DNA of 64,000 bases from Aliidiomarina soli (GTDB lineage: Bacteria > Pseudomonadota > Gammaproteobacteria > Enterobacterales > Alteromonadaceae): contig NZ_PIPO01000001.1 in assembly GCF_003986975.1 (NCBI RefSeq), positions 62,001 through 126,000 of the forward strand. The letters run 5' to 3'. Both the position numbers and the translations under genes were made by a program. Of the stretch, positions 38,613-48,468 are shown piece after piece; the first letter of the stretch is position 1; each line of letters starts with the position of its first letter. Under the pieces are notes generated by a model. The model was not told the DNA's origin, did no database searches, and saw nothing but the letters and a program-made list of their open reading frames with translations.

Positions 38613-39779
38613 TTGAGCATTATTGCGAGAAAAGCCGCGCGGAAAGCGATTCTGGTTCTCGCTGACGGCTCCGTTTTCCATGGCACTGCCATTGGAGCGA
38701 CGGGACAAGCCGTTGGTGAAGTAGTTTTTAATACGGCCATGAGTGGCTACCAAGAAATTTTAACAGACCCCTCCTACGCAGAACAGATCGTTACCCTGAC
38801 TTATCCCCACATTGGCAATTACGGCACCAACGCCGAAGATATCGAATCTGACAAAGTATGGGCCAAAGCACTGGTCATCCGCGACCTTCCTCTTCTCGCC
38901 AGCAACTTCCGCTCTGAACAATCCTTAAGTGACTATTTAAAAGCGAATCAGGTGGTTGGTATTGCTGATATCGATACCCGTCGTTTAACCAACCTGTTGC
39001 GCTCAAAAGGCTCAATGAATGGTTGTGTGGTCGCTGTGGAGAGTGGTGCAGAGGCGGACGTAGAGCAGGCATTAGCGGCTGCAAAGAGCTTCCCGGGCTT
39101 AAAAGGCATGGATCTGGCGAAAGAAGCGAGCTGTAAAGCCGCGCACCCGTGGACCGAAACCAGTTGGAAGTTGGGCAGTGGTTACGGTAAGCAAACCAAT
39201 ACTGATTTCCATGTGGTCGCCTATGACTACGGGGTTAAGCTGAATATTCTGCGCATGCTGGCAGACCGTGGTTGTCGTGTCACCGTGGTACCGGCACAGA
39301 CTTCTGCTGAAGATGTGCTGGCGATGAATCCGGACGGCGTGTTCTTGTCCAACGGCCCGGGTGACCCGTCGGCCTGTGACTACGCAGTGACTGCGATTAA
39401 AACCTTGCTAAGTAAAAACATTCCGTTATTTGGTATCTGCCTTGGCCATCAGTTGCTGGCGCTGGCAATGGGCGCTAAGACCGTCAAGATGCCGCATGGT
39501 CACCATGGTGCCAACCACCCGGTACTCGACATCGAGAAGGGCGTGGTTATGATCACCAGCCAGAACCATGGCTTCGCGGTTGACGAAGAGACGTTGCCGG
39601 CAACCTTAAAGGCGACTCATAAGTCGCTGTTTGATGGCACGCTGCAGGGGATTCAGGCAACAGACCAGCCCGCGTTTGGCTTCCAGGGACACCCGGAAGC
39701 GAGCCCGGGGCCGCATGATGCGGAGTCGTTGTTTGATAACTTCATTGATTTAATGCAGACCCACCAGGTTACCCAATAG
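38613..39779 (+). CDS. carA: Carbamoyl-phosphate synthase small (glutaminase) subunit
   Basis: Class I amidotransferase subunit that hydrolyses glutamine and passes ammonia to CarB for arginine and pyrimidine synthesis. The start is set at TTG 38613, with GGAGG just upstream, giving 388 residues (E. coli 382). A longer frame from 38523 would run through the leader hairpin and has no homologous sequence. The N-terminal domain has [17 protein letters not shown]; the glutaminase domain carries Cys276 in GICLGHQ and the His/Glu pair in [11 protein letters not shown]. It precedes carB by 11 bases. Confidence 0.95.
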   Translation: MSIIARKAARKAILVLADGSVFHGTAIGATGQAVGEVVFNTAMSGYQEILTDPSYAEQIVTLTYPHIGNYGTNAEDIESDKVWAKALVIRDLPLLASNFRSEQSLSDYLKANQVVGIADIDTRRLTNLLRSKGSMNGCVVAVESGAEADVEQALAAAKSFPGLKGMDLAKEASCKAAHPWTETSWKLGSGYGKQTNTDFHVVAYDYGVKLNILRMLADRGCRVTVVPAQTSAEDVLAMNPDGVFLSNGPGDPSACDYAVTAIKTLLSKNIPLFGICLGHQLLALAMGAKTVKMPHGHHGANHPVLDIEKGVVMITSQNHGFAVDEETLPATLKATHKSLFDGTLQGIQATDQPAFGFQGHPEASPGPHDAESLFDNFIDLMQTHQVTQ

Positions 39780-39790
39780 GAGTTGCTGGC

Positions 39791-42700
39791 ATGCCAAAAC
39801 GTACAGATATAAAAAGTATCCTGATTATCGGTGCTGGCCCTATTGTGATTGGCCAGGCCTGTGAATTTGATTACTCCGGCGCGCAGGCATGTAAAGCCCT
39901 GCGTGAAGAGGGGTACCGGGTAATTCTGGTGAACTCGAACCCGGCTACGATCATGACTGACCCGGAAATGGCGGATGTAACCTACATCGAACCTATTCAT
40001 TGGGAAGTGGTTGAGAAAATCATCCAGATTGAAAAGCCTGATGCGATTTTACCGACCATGGGTGGTCAGACAGCGTTGAACTGTGCGCTGGAGCTGGATG
40101 AAAACGGCGTGCTGGAAAAGTACGGCGTGGAAATGATTGGCGCGACTGCCGATGCGATAGATAAAGCAGAAGACCGTGACCGCTTTGATAAAGCAATGAA
40201 GTCGATTGGCTTAGAAACGCCGCAGGCAGAAATTGCGACCAGCATGGAACAGGCGTTCGATGTGCTGGAACGGGTTGGATTCCCAGCCATCATCCGTCCG
40301 TCGTTTACCATGGGCGGCAGTGGTGGCGGTATTGCCTATAACCGTGACGAATTTGAAGAAATCTGTTTGCGTGGCCTTAAGCTCTCGCGCACCAATGAGC
40401 TGCTGATCGATAAATCGCTGATTGGTTGGAAAGAGTACGAGATGGAAGTGGTTCGTGACAAAAATGATAATTGCATCATTGTGTGTACGATTGAGAACTT
40501 CGATCCTATGGGTGTGCATACTGGTGACTCTATTACAGTCGCACCGGCACAGACCCTGACCGATAAAGAATTTCAGATTATGCGTAATGCGGCGATGGCT
40601 GTATTGCGTGAGATCGGTGTCGAAACGGGCGGCTCCAATGTCCAGTTTGGGGTGAACCCGGATACTGGCGACATGGTCATTATTGAAATGAACCCACGGG
40701 TCAGCCGTTCCTCTGCGTTGGCCTCGAAAGCGACAGGTTTCCCAATTGCTAAAGTGGCGGCGAAACTGGCAGTTGGCTACACCCTGGATGAACTGGCGAA
40801 CGAAATTACCGGTGGTGTAACGCCAGCCTCATTTGAACCGTCGATTGATTACGTTGTGACTAAAATTCCACGTTTCAACTTCGAAAAGTTTGCCGGCGCC
40901 AATGACCGTCTGAACACGCAAATGAAATCAGTGGGTGAGGTCATGGCGATTGGTCGTAACCAGCAAGAGTCGTTGCAAAAAGCCTTGCGTGGCCTTGAAC
41001 TTGGCTACAGTGGCTTTGACTCACTGGTTGATCTGAAGGACCGTGACGCGTCCAGAGCGACGATTATCCGCGAACTGAAAGAACCGGGTGCTGAGCGTAT
41101 CTGGTACATCGGTGATGCGTTCCGCTTCGGCATGAGCGTCGATGAGGTCTTTGAACTGACTAAAATTGACCGCTGGTACCTGGTTCAAATTGAAGAAATC
41201 ATTCAACTTGAACAGGAAATCTCTGAGATCGGACTGTCAGCGCTGGATGCCGATAGTTTGCGTTTACTCAAACGCAAAGGTTTCGCTGACGAGCGCCTCG
41301 CCTATTTGCTGGGTGTCAGTGAACAGGAAGTGCGTAAGCGCCGTGAATACTTCAAGATTTTCCCAGTGTACAAGCGGGTTGATACCTGTGCGGCTGAATT
41401 TGCTTCAGAAACCGCGTATATGTACTCAACCTATGATGAAGAGTGCGAAGCGCGGCCCACTGACAGAGAGAAAATCATGGTCATTGGCGGTGGTCCGAAC
41501 CGGATCGGCCAGGGCATCGAGTTTGACTACTGCTGTGTGCACGCAGCGTTGGCCATGCGTGAAGATGGTTATGAAACCATTATGGTCAACTGCAACCCGG
41601 AAACCGTGTCCACCGACTTCGATACCTCAGACCGTCTGTACTTTGAACCTATCACCCTCGAAGATGTGCTCGAAATCGTGCGTATCGAGAAGCCTAAGGG
41701 CGTTATCGTGCAGTATGGTGGGCAGACCCCTCTGAAGCTGGCGCGTGCGCTGGAAGCGAATGGGGTGCCAATCATTGGGACATCACCGGACTCGATTGAC
41801 CGGGCAGAAGACCGTAAGCGGTTCCAGAGTGCGGTTGAACGTTTAGGCCTGAAGCAACCAGAAAACTCCACGGTGACGAATTTCGATGAAGCGATGACTG
41901 AGTCGCGTCGGATTGGATACCCATTGGTGGTGCGCCCATCCTATGTACTGGGTGGCCGGGCAATGGAAATTGTTTATGACGAGCAGGATCTGCGCCGTTA
42001 TCTGACCGAAGCGGTGAAGGTATCAAATGACGCACCTGTACTGCTGGATCGCTTCCTTGATAACGCTGTCGAAGTTGATATCGACGCTATCTGTGATGGC
42101 GAAACCGTGCTGATTGGTGGCATTATGCAGCATATCGAAGAAGCTGGTGTGCACTCCGGTGACTCAGCCTGTTCGTTGCCACCGTATTCACTGAGTGATG
42201 TGATTCAGGCACGGCTTAGAGAACAGGTACGTAAACTGGCTTTTGAGCTGAATGTTCGTGGCTTGATGAACACTCAGTTTGCAGTTAAAGAAGATGATAT
42301 TTACCTGATTGAAGTCAATCCGCGGGCGGCACGGACGGTGCCATTTGTATCGAAAGCCACCGGGGTGCCACTGGCCAAAGTTGCAGCGCGGGTCATGGCC
42401 GGTCAAAGCCTTAAACAACAGGGCTATACCAAAGAAGTGATTCCGCCGTACTACTCGGTCAAAGAAGTGGTGGTGCCGTTCGCTAAATTCCCGGGTGTGG
42501 ATCCAATCCGCGGTCCGGAAATGCGCTCAACCGGCGAAGTTATGGGTGTCGGTGAGAGTTTTGAAGAAGCCTATGCCAAGGCGAACCTTGGTGCAGGGCA
42601 GGCATTACCGCGTAAAGGAAAAGCATTATTGTCAGTGCGCGAAGCTGATAAGAAACGGGTCTCTGATTTGGCCCGTGGCTTATTATCGCTCGGCTTTGAT

Positions 42701-43018
42701 GTCGAAGCGACGCGGGGCACCGGCGCCTATTTGCAGGAACAGGGTATCAAGTGTTCCATTGTCAATAAGCTGCAGGAAGGACGCCCGAATATTGTCGATT
42801 CGATAAAGAATGGCGAATACAGCTATATCATTAATACGGTGGAAGGTCGTCAGGCAATTGCTGACTCTGTCTACATTCGACGTGAAGCACTATTGAATAA
42901 TGTGATCTACACCACCACGTTGAATGCAGGCTTTGCTACAGTTAAGGCACACACCGTGAATGACAGAGCGCGGGTTAGCTCTGTTCAGGATTTACATAAG
43001 AGGGTTACGGAAGGATGA
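39791..43018 (+). CDS. carB: Carbamoyl-phosphate synthase large subunit
   Basis: Protein of 1075 residues, normal for the family. Two homologous ATP-grasp halves (carboxyphosphate half ~1-400, carbamoyl-phosphate half ~555-935) flank an oligomerisation domain, with a C-terminal allosteric domain (~937-1075) that binds UMP, IMP or ornithine. Motifs seen include [19 protein letters not shown] at the N-terminus and its second copy [19 protein letters not shown] (~560). It makes carbamoyl phosphate from bicarbonate, ammonia and two ATP. Its TGA overlaps the greA ATG by four bases. Confidence 0.98.
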   Translation: MPKRTDIKSILIIGAGPIVIGQACEFDYSGAQACKALREEGYRVILVNSNPATIMTDPEMADVTYIEPIHWEVVEKIIQIEKPDAILPTMGGQTALNCALELDENGVLEKYGVEMIGATADAIDKAEDRDRFDKAMKSIGLETPQAEIATSMEQAFDVLERVGFPAIIRPSFTMGGSGGGIAYNRDEFEEICLRGLKLSRTNELLIDKSLIGWKEYEMEVVRDKNDNCIIVCTIENFDPMGVHTGDSITVAPAQTLTDKEFQIMRNAAMAVLREIGVETGGSNVQFGVNPDTGDMVIIEMNPRVSRSSALASKATGFPIAKVAAKLAVGYTLDELANEITGGVTPASFEPSIDYVVTKIPRFNFEKFAGANDRLNTQMKSVGEVMAIGRNQQESLQKALRGLELGYSGFDSLVDLKDRDASRATIIRELKEPGAERIWYIGDAFRFGMSVDEVFELTKIDRWYLVQIEEIIQLEQEISEIGLSALDADSLRLLKRKGFADERLAYLLGVSEQEVRKRREYFKIFPVYKRVDTCAAEFASETAYMYSTYDEECEARPTDREKIMVIGGGPNRIGQGIEFDYCCVHAALAMREDGYETIMVNCNPETVSTDFDTSDRLYFEPITLEDVLEIVRIEKPKGVIVQYGGQTPLKLARALEANGVPIIGTSPDSIDRAEDRKRFQSAVERLGLKQPENSTVTNFDEAMTESRRIGYPLVVRPSYVLGGRAMEIVYDEQDLRRYLTEAVKVSNDAPVLLDRFLDNAVEVDIDAICDGETVLIGGIMQHIEEAGVHSGDSACSLPPYSLSDVIQARLREQVRKLAFELNVRGLMNTQFAVKEDDIYLIEVNPRAARTVPFVSKATGVPLAKVAARVMAGQSLKQQGYTKEVIPPYYSVKEVVVPFAKFPGVDPIRGPEMRSTGEVMGVGESFEEAYAKANLGAGQALPRKGKALLSVREADKKRVSDLARGLLSLGFDVEATRGTGAYLQEQGIKCSIVNKLQEGRPNIVDSIKNGEYSYIINTVEGRQAIADSVYIRREALLNNVIYTTTLNAGFATVKAHTVNDRARVSSVQDLHKRVTEG

Positions 43019-43491
43019 ATCAGATCCCAATGACTGTGGACGGCGCGGAAGCGCTGCGCACTGAATTAAGACGTTTAAAACATGAGGACCGCCCACGCAT
43101 TATTCAGGCGATAGCGGATGCCCGTGAGCACGGTGACTTAAAAGAGAATGCTGAATACCATGCTGCACGTGAACAGCAAGGGTTTTGTGAAGGACGGATT
43201 CAGGAAATTGAAGCCAAACTGTCCAATGCTCAGATCATCGATGTGAAGAAAATGCCAAATACCGGCAAGATCGTATTCGGCGTTACGGTGACACTCTACA
43301 ACACCAGCACTGATAAAGAAGTGCGCTATAAAATAGTCGGTGACGATGAAGCAGATATTAAAAATAATCTGATTTCGGTCAACTCACCGCTGGCGCGCGC
43401 GATGATAGGTAAACAGGCTGACGACACCGCGGTGGTGACAACGCCCAGTGGTGAAGTAGAGTACGAAGTGGTTGCTGTTGAGTACCTGTAG
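43015..43491 (+). CDS. greA: Transcription elongation factor GreA
   Basis: Protein of 158 residues. The N-terminal coiled coil (~1-75), whose tip bears acidic residues (DLKENAEY, ~42-50), enters the RNA polymerase secondary channel and triggers cleavage of backtracked RNA. The C-terminal FKBP-like domain follows (~80-158). The start overlaps the carB stop (ATGA), so greA is the third gene of the carAB operon here. A bidirectional terminator follows. Confidence 0.97.
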   Translation: MNQIPMTVDGAEALRTELRRLKHEDRPRIIQAIADAREHGDLKENAEYHAAREQQGFCEGRIQEIEAKLSNAQIIDVKKMPNTGKIVFGVTVTLYNTSTDKEVRYKIVGDDEADIKNNLISVNSPLARAMIGKQADDTAVVTTPSGEVEYEVVAVEYL

Positions 43492-43510
43492 ACAATCATT
43501 GTAACCAAGT

Positions 43511-43541
43511 AAAAAACCCGCATATTGATGCGGGTTTTTTT
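43511..43541. terminator. Bidirectional terminator between greA and the Ner-like gene
   Basis: Stem CCCGCAT/ATGCGGG (43517-43523 with 43528-43534), ATTG loop, A6 on the left and T7 on the right, between two convergent genes. Confidence 0.93.
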
Positions 43542-43544
43542 GTT

Positions 43545-43820
43545 TTAGTCTTGCGCGAGTTTTGCTTTGAGTTCGGCACGCTTCGCCGCCCGTTGGTCAA
43601 CGGACGGGTCAGTAACACCATGATAGGCGGGGATATCCGGGAATACCGTCTCTACAGGGATGCCGAGTGCTTTAGCAATAGCATGCGCCACCAGTGCCGA
43701 GCGAGCCTTGCGTGAAACCACCTTGGATACCAGAGACGGGCTCTTGCCAATGACTTCAGCGAGTAGACTGAAGTCATAACCTTTGTCCGCAAGTCCCTTT
43801 TTTATTTGATCTTTTTGCAT
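43545..43820 (-). CDS. Ner-like (phage Mu type) helix-turn-helix regulator
   Basis: A 91-residue protein whose first ~65 residues match the Ner/Nlp DNA-binding pattern: IKKGLADKGYDFSLLAEVIG, then SPSLVSKVVSRKAR, an IAKALGIP helix, and VFPDIPAY, comparable with the IWPSRY ending of Mu Ner. The rest is a basic helical tail. Mu Ner represses early genes by competing with the CI-type repressor. Here it faces a CI-like gene across ~79 bases with palindromic sites. No Shine-Dalgarno is seen before the ATG. No other phage genes are near, so it looks domesticated. It could instead be a small host Xre-type regulator. Confidence 0.75.
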   Translation of the reverse strand: MQKDQIKKGLADKGYDFSLLAEVIGKSPSLVSKVVSRKARSALVAHAIAKALGIPVETVFPDIPAYHGVTDPSVDQRAAKRAELKAKLAQD

Positions 43821-43822
43821 TT

Positions 43823-43866
43823 ATGTAATTACATATGAGTTCAAAGTGAGTTCACAAATGAATTCA
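43823..43866. promoter_or_regulatory. Operator-like palindrome array between the Ner-like and CI-like genes
   Basis: A 12-bp perfect palindrome ATGTAATTACAT (43823-43834) is followed by three near-identical sites TGAGTTCA (43836-43843), TGAGTTCA (43847-43854) and TGAATTCA (43859-43866), spaced 11 and 12 bases apart, about one helical turn. The array lies in the shared promoter region. A TATAAA (43873-43878) could be the -10 for the CI-like gene, and TTGTGA with TATGTA on the minus strand could serve the Ner-like gene. Confidence 0.6.
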
Positions 43867-43899
43867 CTCGAATATAAAATAATGTTCAAACGAAAACTT

Positions 43900-44430
43900 A
43901 TGACAAATAAAACACAAGCCCCCAGTAAAAGCAAGGTTGTCGAGCCGACACTGGACGAATACATGGAGCGTTTAAGCCGTTTGTCAGGTGAGAGCAAACC
44001 CGCAGCTATTCTTCGTTGGATGGGGGTGAGTGCGTCCAGTTACTCAAACTGGAAACGGCGGGGCACTATCCCGTATAAAACGCTGGTCAATGTGTTAATC
44101 GAACGGCGTATTTCGCTGAACTGGTTTTTTGCCCCCTATGCCAAGCTTGAAGTGCCGGTGATCAGGGATGCAACGCTACAGGAAGGTACTCAGACGTATC
44201 TGCAGCGGCAGCAGCTGGAAAAAGGCTCAGAACGCGAACAGGTGATTAAGGCGTACAGTGATTGTCGGGCTATTCTTCAGCGTAATAATGCGCAGCCGAG
44301 TGAAAACAATATGCGCCTGATGATCGACTTGTATCTTGCTGTCGGTGAACGAGTGGTGCAAAAAGAAATGGTACTGGAACAACTGGCGCAGAGCTTATCG
44401 ACCATTGACAATAACGCGGATGACGCCTGA
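43900..44430 (+). CDS. CI-type phage repressor-like regulator without peptidase domain
   Basis: About 176 residues from the ATG at 43900; in-frame starts at 43846 (GTG), 43858 and 43882 also exist, but the first two lie inside the operator array and none has a clear ribosome site. Residues ~18-80 (ORF from 43900) match the CI repressor N-terminal helix-turn-helix: ILRWMGVSASSYSNWKRRG then IPYKTLVNVLIERRISLNWFF. The rest is predicted helical. There is no S24 (LexA-like) Ser-Lys peptidase region, so RecA-triggered self-cleavage is not expected. It is transcribed away from the Ner-like gene and lies between greA and yhbY. Confidence 0.72.
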   Translation: MTNKTQAPSKSKVVEPTLDEYMERLSRLSGESKPAAILRWMGVSASSYSNWKRRGTIPYKTLVNVLIERRISLNWFFAPYAKLEVPVIRDATLQEGTQTYLQRQQLEKGSEREQVIKAYSDCRAILQRNNAQPSENNMRLMIDLYLAVGERVVQKEMVLEQLAQSLSTIDNNADDA

Positions 44431-44483
44431 TGGGTGCGCGGTAGAGCAGACTATGGGTGTAACGAAGAGATCGTAGCGAAGAA

Positions 44484-44507
44484 GCCCCAGACCTGAATCG
44501 GCCGGGG
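44484..44507 (-). terminator. Possible terminator of yhbY
   Basis: GCCCC/GGGGC outer stem with partly paired interior in the 84-base gap between the CI-like gene and yhbY. On the minus strand it is followed by TTCTTC, a weak T-tract, so termination is uncertain. Confidence 0.4.
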
Positions 44508-44514
44508 CAACAGA

Positions 44515-44811
44515 CTAACCGCGTGGAAGTTTAATGACAGGCTCTTCTGCCGGGCGATAGAGGACCAGCGTCTTACCTATGGTCTGCACAAATGCAGCCT
44601 CAGTTTCACGACAAATTGCTTCAGCAACTGCGTTACGGGTCTCACGGTCATCGGCAGGTACTTTAACCTTGATCAGTTCATGATGCGCTAACGCACCGTC
44701 AATTTCAGCCACCACACCTTCGGTGAGGCCATTCGCACCCATCAATACCACTGGCTTCAATGGGTGGGCTAACCCCTTCAAATACTGTTTTTGCTTGTTG
44801 GATAAGTTCAT
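44515..44811 (-). CDS. yhbY: Ribosome assembly RNA-binding protein YhbY
   Basis: A 98-residue CRM-domain protein that associates with pre-50S ribosomal particles. It begins MNLSNKQKQYLKGLAH, then LKPVVLMGANGLTEGVVAEI with the GxxG-type RNA-binding loop (about residues 24-27), and ends with the beta strand VQTIGKTLVLYRP. It is divergent from rlmE, the same arrangement as in E. coli. In E. coli greA is its direct neighbour; here two phage-type regulators lie in between. Confidence 0.94.
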   Translation of the reverse strand: MNLSNKQKQYLKGLAHPLKPVVLMGANGLTEGVVAEIDGALAHHELIKVKVPADDRETRNAVAEAICRETEAAFVQTIGKTLVLYRPAEEPVIKLPRG

Positions 44812-44867
44812 GCAGTGTCGTTTCCTGTTAATTTACCTGGGAAATGGCCTGCGAATTACCGGTTTCC

Positions 44868-44896
44868 CTTGAATTTAAGGTATTCTAACGCCATCT
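44868..44896 (+). promoter_or_regulatory. Probable sigma-32 promoter of rlmE-ftsH
   Basis: CTTGAA (44868-44873), 15 bases, CGCCAT (44889-44894) followed by CT. One base differs from CCCCAT. The E. coli rlmE-ftsH operon is heat-inducible, which supports the reading. Confidence 0.72.
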
Positions 44897-44937
44897 AGTG
44901 ATGTGAGCCAGCGATAGAAGAGGTCTTTAGTACCGAA

Positions 44938-45564
44938 ATGGGAAAAAAACGGACAGCCAGCAGTCAACGCTGGCTAAAAGAGCACTTTGATGACAAGTAT
45001 GTGCAGCAGGCGCAGAAGCGCGGGTTGCGTTCCCGTGCCGTGTTTAAACTGGAAGAAGTGCAGCAGCGCGACAAAGTATTAAAGCCAGGGCAGACCGTGG
45101 TTGACCTGGGCGCGGCGCCGGGTGGCTGGTCTCAGCTGGTGGTTGATGTGCAGCAAGGTAACGGTCAGGTGATTGCATGCGACATCCTGCCGATGGATCC
45201 GATTGCCGGCGTCGACTTTCTCGAAGGTGACTTTCGCGACGAACTGGTTTTGAATGCATTGTTAAACCGGATTGGCGGCGCTAACGTAGATGTATTGTTG
45301 TCTGATATGGCGCCCAATATGAGTGGCAACCAGACCGTTGATCAGGCCCGTTCGATGTATTTAGTAGAGCTGGCACTGGATATGTGTAAGCACGTGTTAA
45401 AACCGAATGGAAGTTTTGTGGTCAAAGTATTTCAAGGTGAAGGGTTCGATCCGTTTCTGGCCGATGTCAGAGCGGCTTTCAAGACTGTTAAAGTACGCAA
45501 ACCAGATTCGTCACGGGCAAGGTCCCGCGAGGTCTTCCTGGTGGCGACAGGGTACAAATTATAG
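44938..45564 (+). CDS. rlmE: 23S rRNA 2'-O-ribose methyltransferase RlmE (FtsJ/RrmJ)
   Basis: Protein of 208 residues that methylates U2552 in the 50S subunit A-loop using S-adenosylmethionine. The SAM-binding loop is [11 protein letters not shown] (~57-67); the catalytic K-D-K-E residues lie in [10 protein letters not shown] (Lys), [10 protein letters not shown] (Asp), [10 protein letters not shown] (Lys) and SREVFLV (Glu). It is a heat-shock gene in E. coli and here lies behind a sigma-32-like element. The ribosome site is weak, with GAGGT about 13 bases upstream. It precedes ftsH by 54 bases. Confidence 0.96.
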   Translation: MGKKRTASSQRWLKEHFDDKYVQQAQKRGLRSRAVFKLEEVQQRDKVLKPGQTVVDLGAAPGGWSQLVVDVQQGNGQVIACDILPMDPIAGVDFLEGDFRDELVLNALLNRIGGANVDVLLSDMAPNMSGNQTVDQARSMYLVELALDMCKHVLKPNGSFVVKVFQGEGFDPFLADVRAAFKTVKVRKPDSSRARSREVFLVATGYKL

Positions 45565-45618
45565 TAGGCTTGGCTACCAAGGCTATTTAAAAGCGAACAA
45601 GGTAATGAGGTAACAGCG

Positions 45619-47571
45619 TTGAGCGATATGGCGAAAAATTTAATCCTCTGGTTAGTCATCGCGGTGGTGCTAATGAGCGTCTTTCAGGGTTTCAGCCCAG
45701 GGACAGGTAGTACACCGACATATGACTACACCACATTCGTGCGTGAAGTAAACCAGGGCCAGATCCGTGAAGTGACGATTGATGGTCGGGTCATTACGGG
45801 CGTCGATAGCAGCAACCAGCCGTTTAAAACTGTTATGCCAATGCAGGATCAGAAGCTGGTTGATGAACTGATCGAACGTAATGTCACCATGAACGTGAAA
45901 GAGCCAGAGAGTCCAAGTATTCTTGGCACTATCTTTATTTCCTGGTTCCCGATGCTGTTACTGATCGGTGTGTGGATTTTCTTCATGCGTCAGATGCAAG
46001 GCGGTGGCGGTCGTGGGGCGATGTCCTTTGGCAAAAGCAAAGCCAAACTAATGGGCGAAGACCAGGTCAAAACCACGCTTGCTGACGTGGCAGGCTGTGA
46101 CGAAGCGAAGGAAGAAGTCGGCGAACTGGTTGATTACCTGCGCGACCCGACCAAGTTCCAGAAACTTGGTGGCCGTATTCCGACCGGCGTACTTATGGTT
46201 GGTCCTCCGGGTACCGGTAAGACCTTGCTGGCGAAAGCAGTTGCCGGTGAAGCAAAAGTCCCATTCTTTACTATTTCAGGTTCTGATTTCGTAGAAATGT
46301 TTGTCGGTGTCGGTGCCTCTCGTGTCCGTGACATGTTTGAGCAGGCGAAGAAGTCAGCACCTTGTATTATCTTTATCGATGAAATTGACGCGGTTGGCCG
46401 TCAGCGTGGCGCAGGCCTGGGTGGCGGTCACGATGAGCGTGAGCAGACCCTGAACCAGATGCTGGTTGAGATGGATGGCTTCGAAGGCCATGAAGGCATT
46501 ATCGTCATTGCTGCCACCAACCGTCCGGATGTGCTTGACCCTGCGTTATTACGACCTGGTCGTTTTGACCGTCAGGTGACCGTTGGACTGCCCGATATTC
46601 GCGGTCGTGAACATATTCTTAAAGTTCATATGCGTAAAGTCCCGCTTGGGGACGATGTTGAACCAGGGGTAATTGCCCGTGGTACACCAGGCTTTTCCGG
46701 GGCAGATCTGGCGAACCTGGTCAACGAAGCAGCTTTATTTGCTGCGCGTGAAGACAAACGCACCGTGAGTATGAGTGAGTTTGAGAAAGCTAAAGATAAG
46801 ATTCTGATGGGCTCCGAGCGCAAGTCAATGGTGATGAGCGAGTCAGAAAAAGAAATGACTGCGTATCATGAAGCAGGCCACGCCATTGTTGGGCGTATGG
46901 TGCCAGAGCATGACCCTGTTTATAAAGTGTCTATTATTCCGCGTGGCAGAGCGTTGGGTGTGACCATGTACCTGCCTGAGCAGGACCGGGTCAGCCATAG
47001 TAAGCAACATCTGGAAAGTATGTTGTCGAGCCTGTTTGGTGGACGTATTGCGGAGCAGGTGATTTATGGCGATGACAGAGTCACCACCGGCGCGTCGAAT
47101 GACATTGAACGGGCTACCGATATTGCCCGTAAAATGGTCACCCAGTGGGGCTTGTCGAGCAAGATGGGGCCGCTGTTGTACGCAGAAGAAGAAGGTCAGG
47201 TATTTCTTGGCCGCTCGGTTGCACAGAATAAGCAGATGTCCGATGAAACCATGCGTTCTATCGATGCTGAGATCCGCTCGGTTATTGACCGCAACTACTC
47301 TCGTGCGAAGCAGATCCTGGAAGAGAACGTGGATATTCTGCATGCAATGAAAGACGCATTGATGAAGTATGAAACCATTGATGCAGCGCAAATTGATGAT
47401 CTGATGGCCCGTCGTGAAGTGCGTCAACCACAGGACTGGCAGGACGTTGATAGCGGAACACCGCCTTCAGGCCCGACCTCAAGCGATGGTAAAGAGAAGC
47501 CTCGCGGTAAGTCGGAACACCCCGATGGGTCGCTGGATTTAGATAATCCGGACGGCTCTCCGGCGAAATAA
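45619..47571 (+). CDS. ftsH: ATP-dependent zinc metalloprotease FtsH
   Basis: Inner-membrane AAA+ protease of 650 residues. The start is given as TTG 45619, seven bases after GAGGT; an ATG three codons later ([10 protein letters not shown]) is also possible and is the commonly annotated start in E. coli. Two transmembrane helices (~7-22, ~107-124) bracket the periplasmic domain. Walker A GPPGTGKT lies near residue 194, with the FVG pore loop (FVEMFVGVG), and the zinc site HEAGH at 417-421. It degrades membrane proteins, sigma-32 and LpxC in E. coli. A strong terminator follows. Confidence 0.97.
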   Translation: MSDMAKNLILWLVIAVVLMSVFQGFSPGTGSTPTYDYTTFVREVNQGQIREVTIDGRVITGVDSSNQPFKTVMPMQDQKLVDELIERNVTMNVKEPESPSILGTIFISWFPMLLLIGVWIFFMRQMQGGGGRGAMSFGKSKAKLMGEDQVKTTLADVAGCDEAKEEVGELVDYLRDPTKFQKLGGRIPTGVLMVGPPGTGKTLLAKAVAGEAKVPFFTISGSDFVEMFVGVGASRVRDMFEQAKKSAPCIIFIDEIDAVGRQRGAGLGGGHDEREQTLNQMLVEMDGFEGHEGIIVIAATNRPDVLDPALLRPGRFDRQVTVGLPDIRGREHILKVHMRKVPLGDDVEPGVIARGTPGFSGADLANLVNEAALFAAREDKRTVSMSEFEKAKDKILMGSERKSMVMSESEKEMTAYHEAGHAIVGRMVPEHDPVYKVSIIPRGRALGVTMYLPEQDRVSHSKQHLESMLSSLFGGRIAEQVIYGDDRVTTGASNDIERATDIARKMVTQWGLSSKMGPLLYAEEEGQVFLGRSVAQNKQMSDETMRSIDAEIRSVIDRNYSRAKQILEENVDILHAMKDALMKYETIDAAQIDDLMARREVRQPQDWQDVDSGTPPSGPTSSDGKEKPRGKSEHPDGSLDLDNPDGSPAK

Positions 47572-47577
47572 TTATCA

Positions 47578-47603
47578 AGCCCCGTTTTGCGGGGCTTTTT
47601 TTT
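47578..47603 (+). terminator. Rho-independent terminator after ftsH
   Basis: Stem AAGCCCCG/CGGGGCTT with a short TTTTG loop and eight T. Confidence 0.94.
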
Positions 47604-47650
47604 GACAGTTTTTTATAGTGATTGATGGTACTTCGACAACGAGATAGCGC

Positions 47651-48463
47651 ATGCGAGATAAACAGACGTTAACAGCGGTAATGGGCATACTGAACGTGAC
47701 CCCGGATTCATTTTCCGATGGTGGACAATTTAGTCATATCGACGACGCATTGCGGCGTACCGAGCGCATGCTCGATGAAGGGGCGAGCTGGATTGATGTC
47801 GGCGGAGAATCAACCCGACCGGGTGCGAAGGATGTCGAACTGAACCAGGAGCTGGACCGGGTAATTCCAGTTATAGACGCTATTCGGCAACGTTTTGATA
47901 CCCGTATTTCCATTGATACCAGCAAAGCGGGTGTAATGCGCGAAGCGGTCAACGCGGGTGCAGCTATGATTAACGATATTCGTGCACTGCGCGAACCCGG
48001 CGCGCTGGAGGCGGCTGCCGAGAGTAAGGCACTGGTGTGCTTGATGCACATGCAGGGACAGCCGCGCAGCATGCAGGAGGCACCGGATTATGATGATGTG
48101 ATGTGTGAGGTCAAAGACTTTTTGCAGCAACGTATGGAAGCCTGTCAGCAGCAGGGTATTGAGAAAGAGCGTCTGCTGCTTGACCCCGGCTTCGGTTTTG
48201 GTAAGACTGTGCGTCACAATTATCAACTGCTACAACGCCTACAGGCGTTCCACGAACTGAATGTGCCGCTGTTGATCGGCCTGTCGAGAAAGTCGATGCT
48301 TGGGGCAGTGACGGGTCGCAGCGTCGATGAGCGCCTCGCCGCGAGCATTGCCGGGGCGACCATTGCGTCGATGAAAGGGGCGCAGATTATTCGTGTACAT
48401 GATGTAGCAGCCACCGTGGACGCCATTAAGGTGGTTCAGGCGACGTTAACCGGGGAGTATTAG
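47651..48463 (+). CDS. folP: Dihydropteroate synthase
   Basis: Folate pathway enzyme of 270 residues condensing p-aminobenzoate with hydroxymethyl-dihydropterin pyrophosphate; it is the sulfonamide target. Motifs: [15 protein letters not shown] (~12-26), [11 protein letters not shown] (~54-64), NDIRAL (~104-109), [12 protein letters not shown] (~177-188) and the [12 protein letters not shown] loop. The TIM-barrel layout is complete. It precedes glmM by five bases, the conserved folP-glmM pair downstream of ftsH. Confidence 0.96.
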   Translation: MRDKQTLTAVMGILNVTPDSFSDGGQFSHIDDALRRTERMLDEGASWIDVGGESTRPGAKDVELNQELDRVIPVIDAIRQRFDTRISIDTSKAGVMREAVNAGAAMINDIRALREPGALEAAAESKALVCLMHMQGQPRSMQEAPDYDDVMCEVKDFLQQRMEACQQQGIEKERLLLDPGFGFGKTVRHNYQLLQRLQAFHELNVPLLIGLSRKSMLGAVTGRSVDERLAASIAGATIASMKGAQIIRVHDVAATVDAIKVVQATLTGEY

Positions 48464-48468
48464 TTACA

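Noticed and set aside
46843-47427. A 194-codon minus-strand ORF across ftsH
   Set aside because: It is antisense to the FtsH protease domain, without a supporting start signal or family match.
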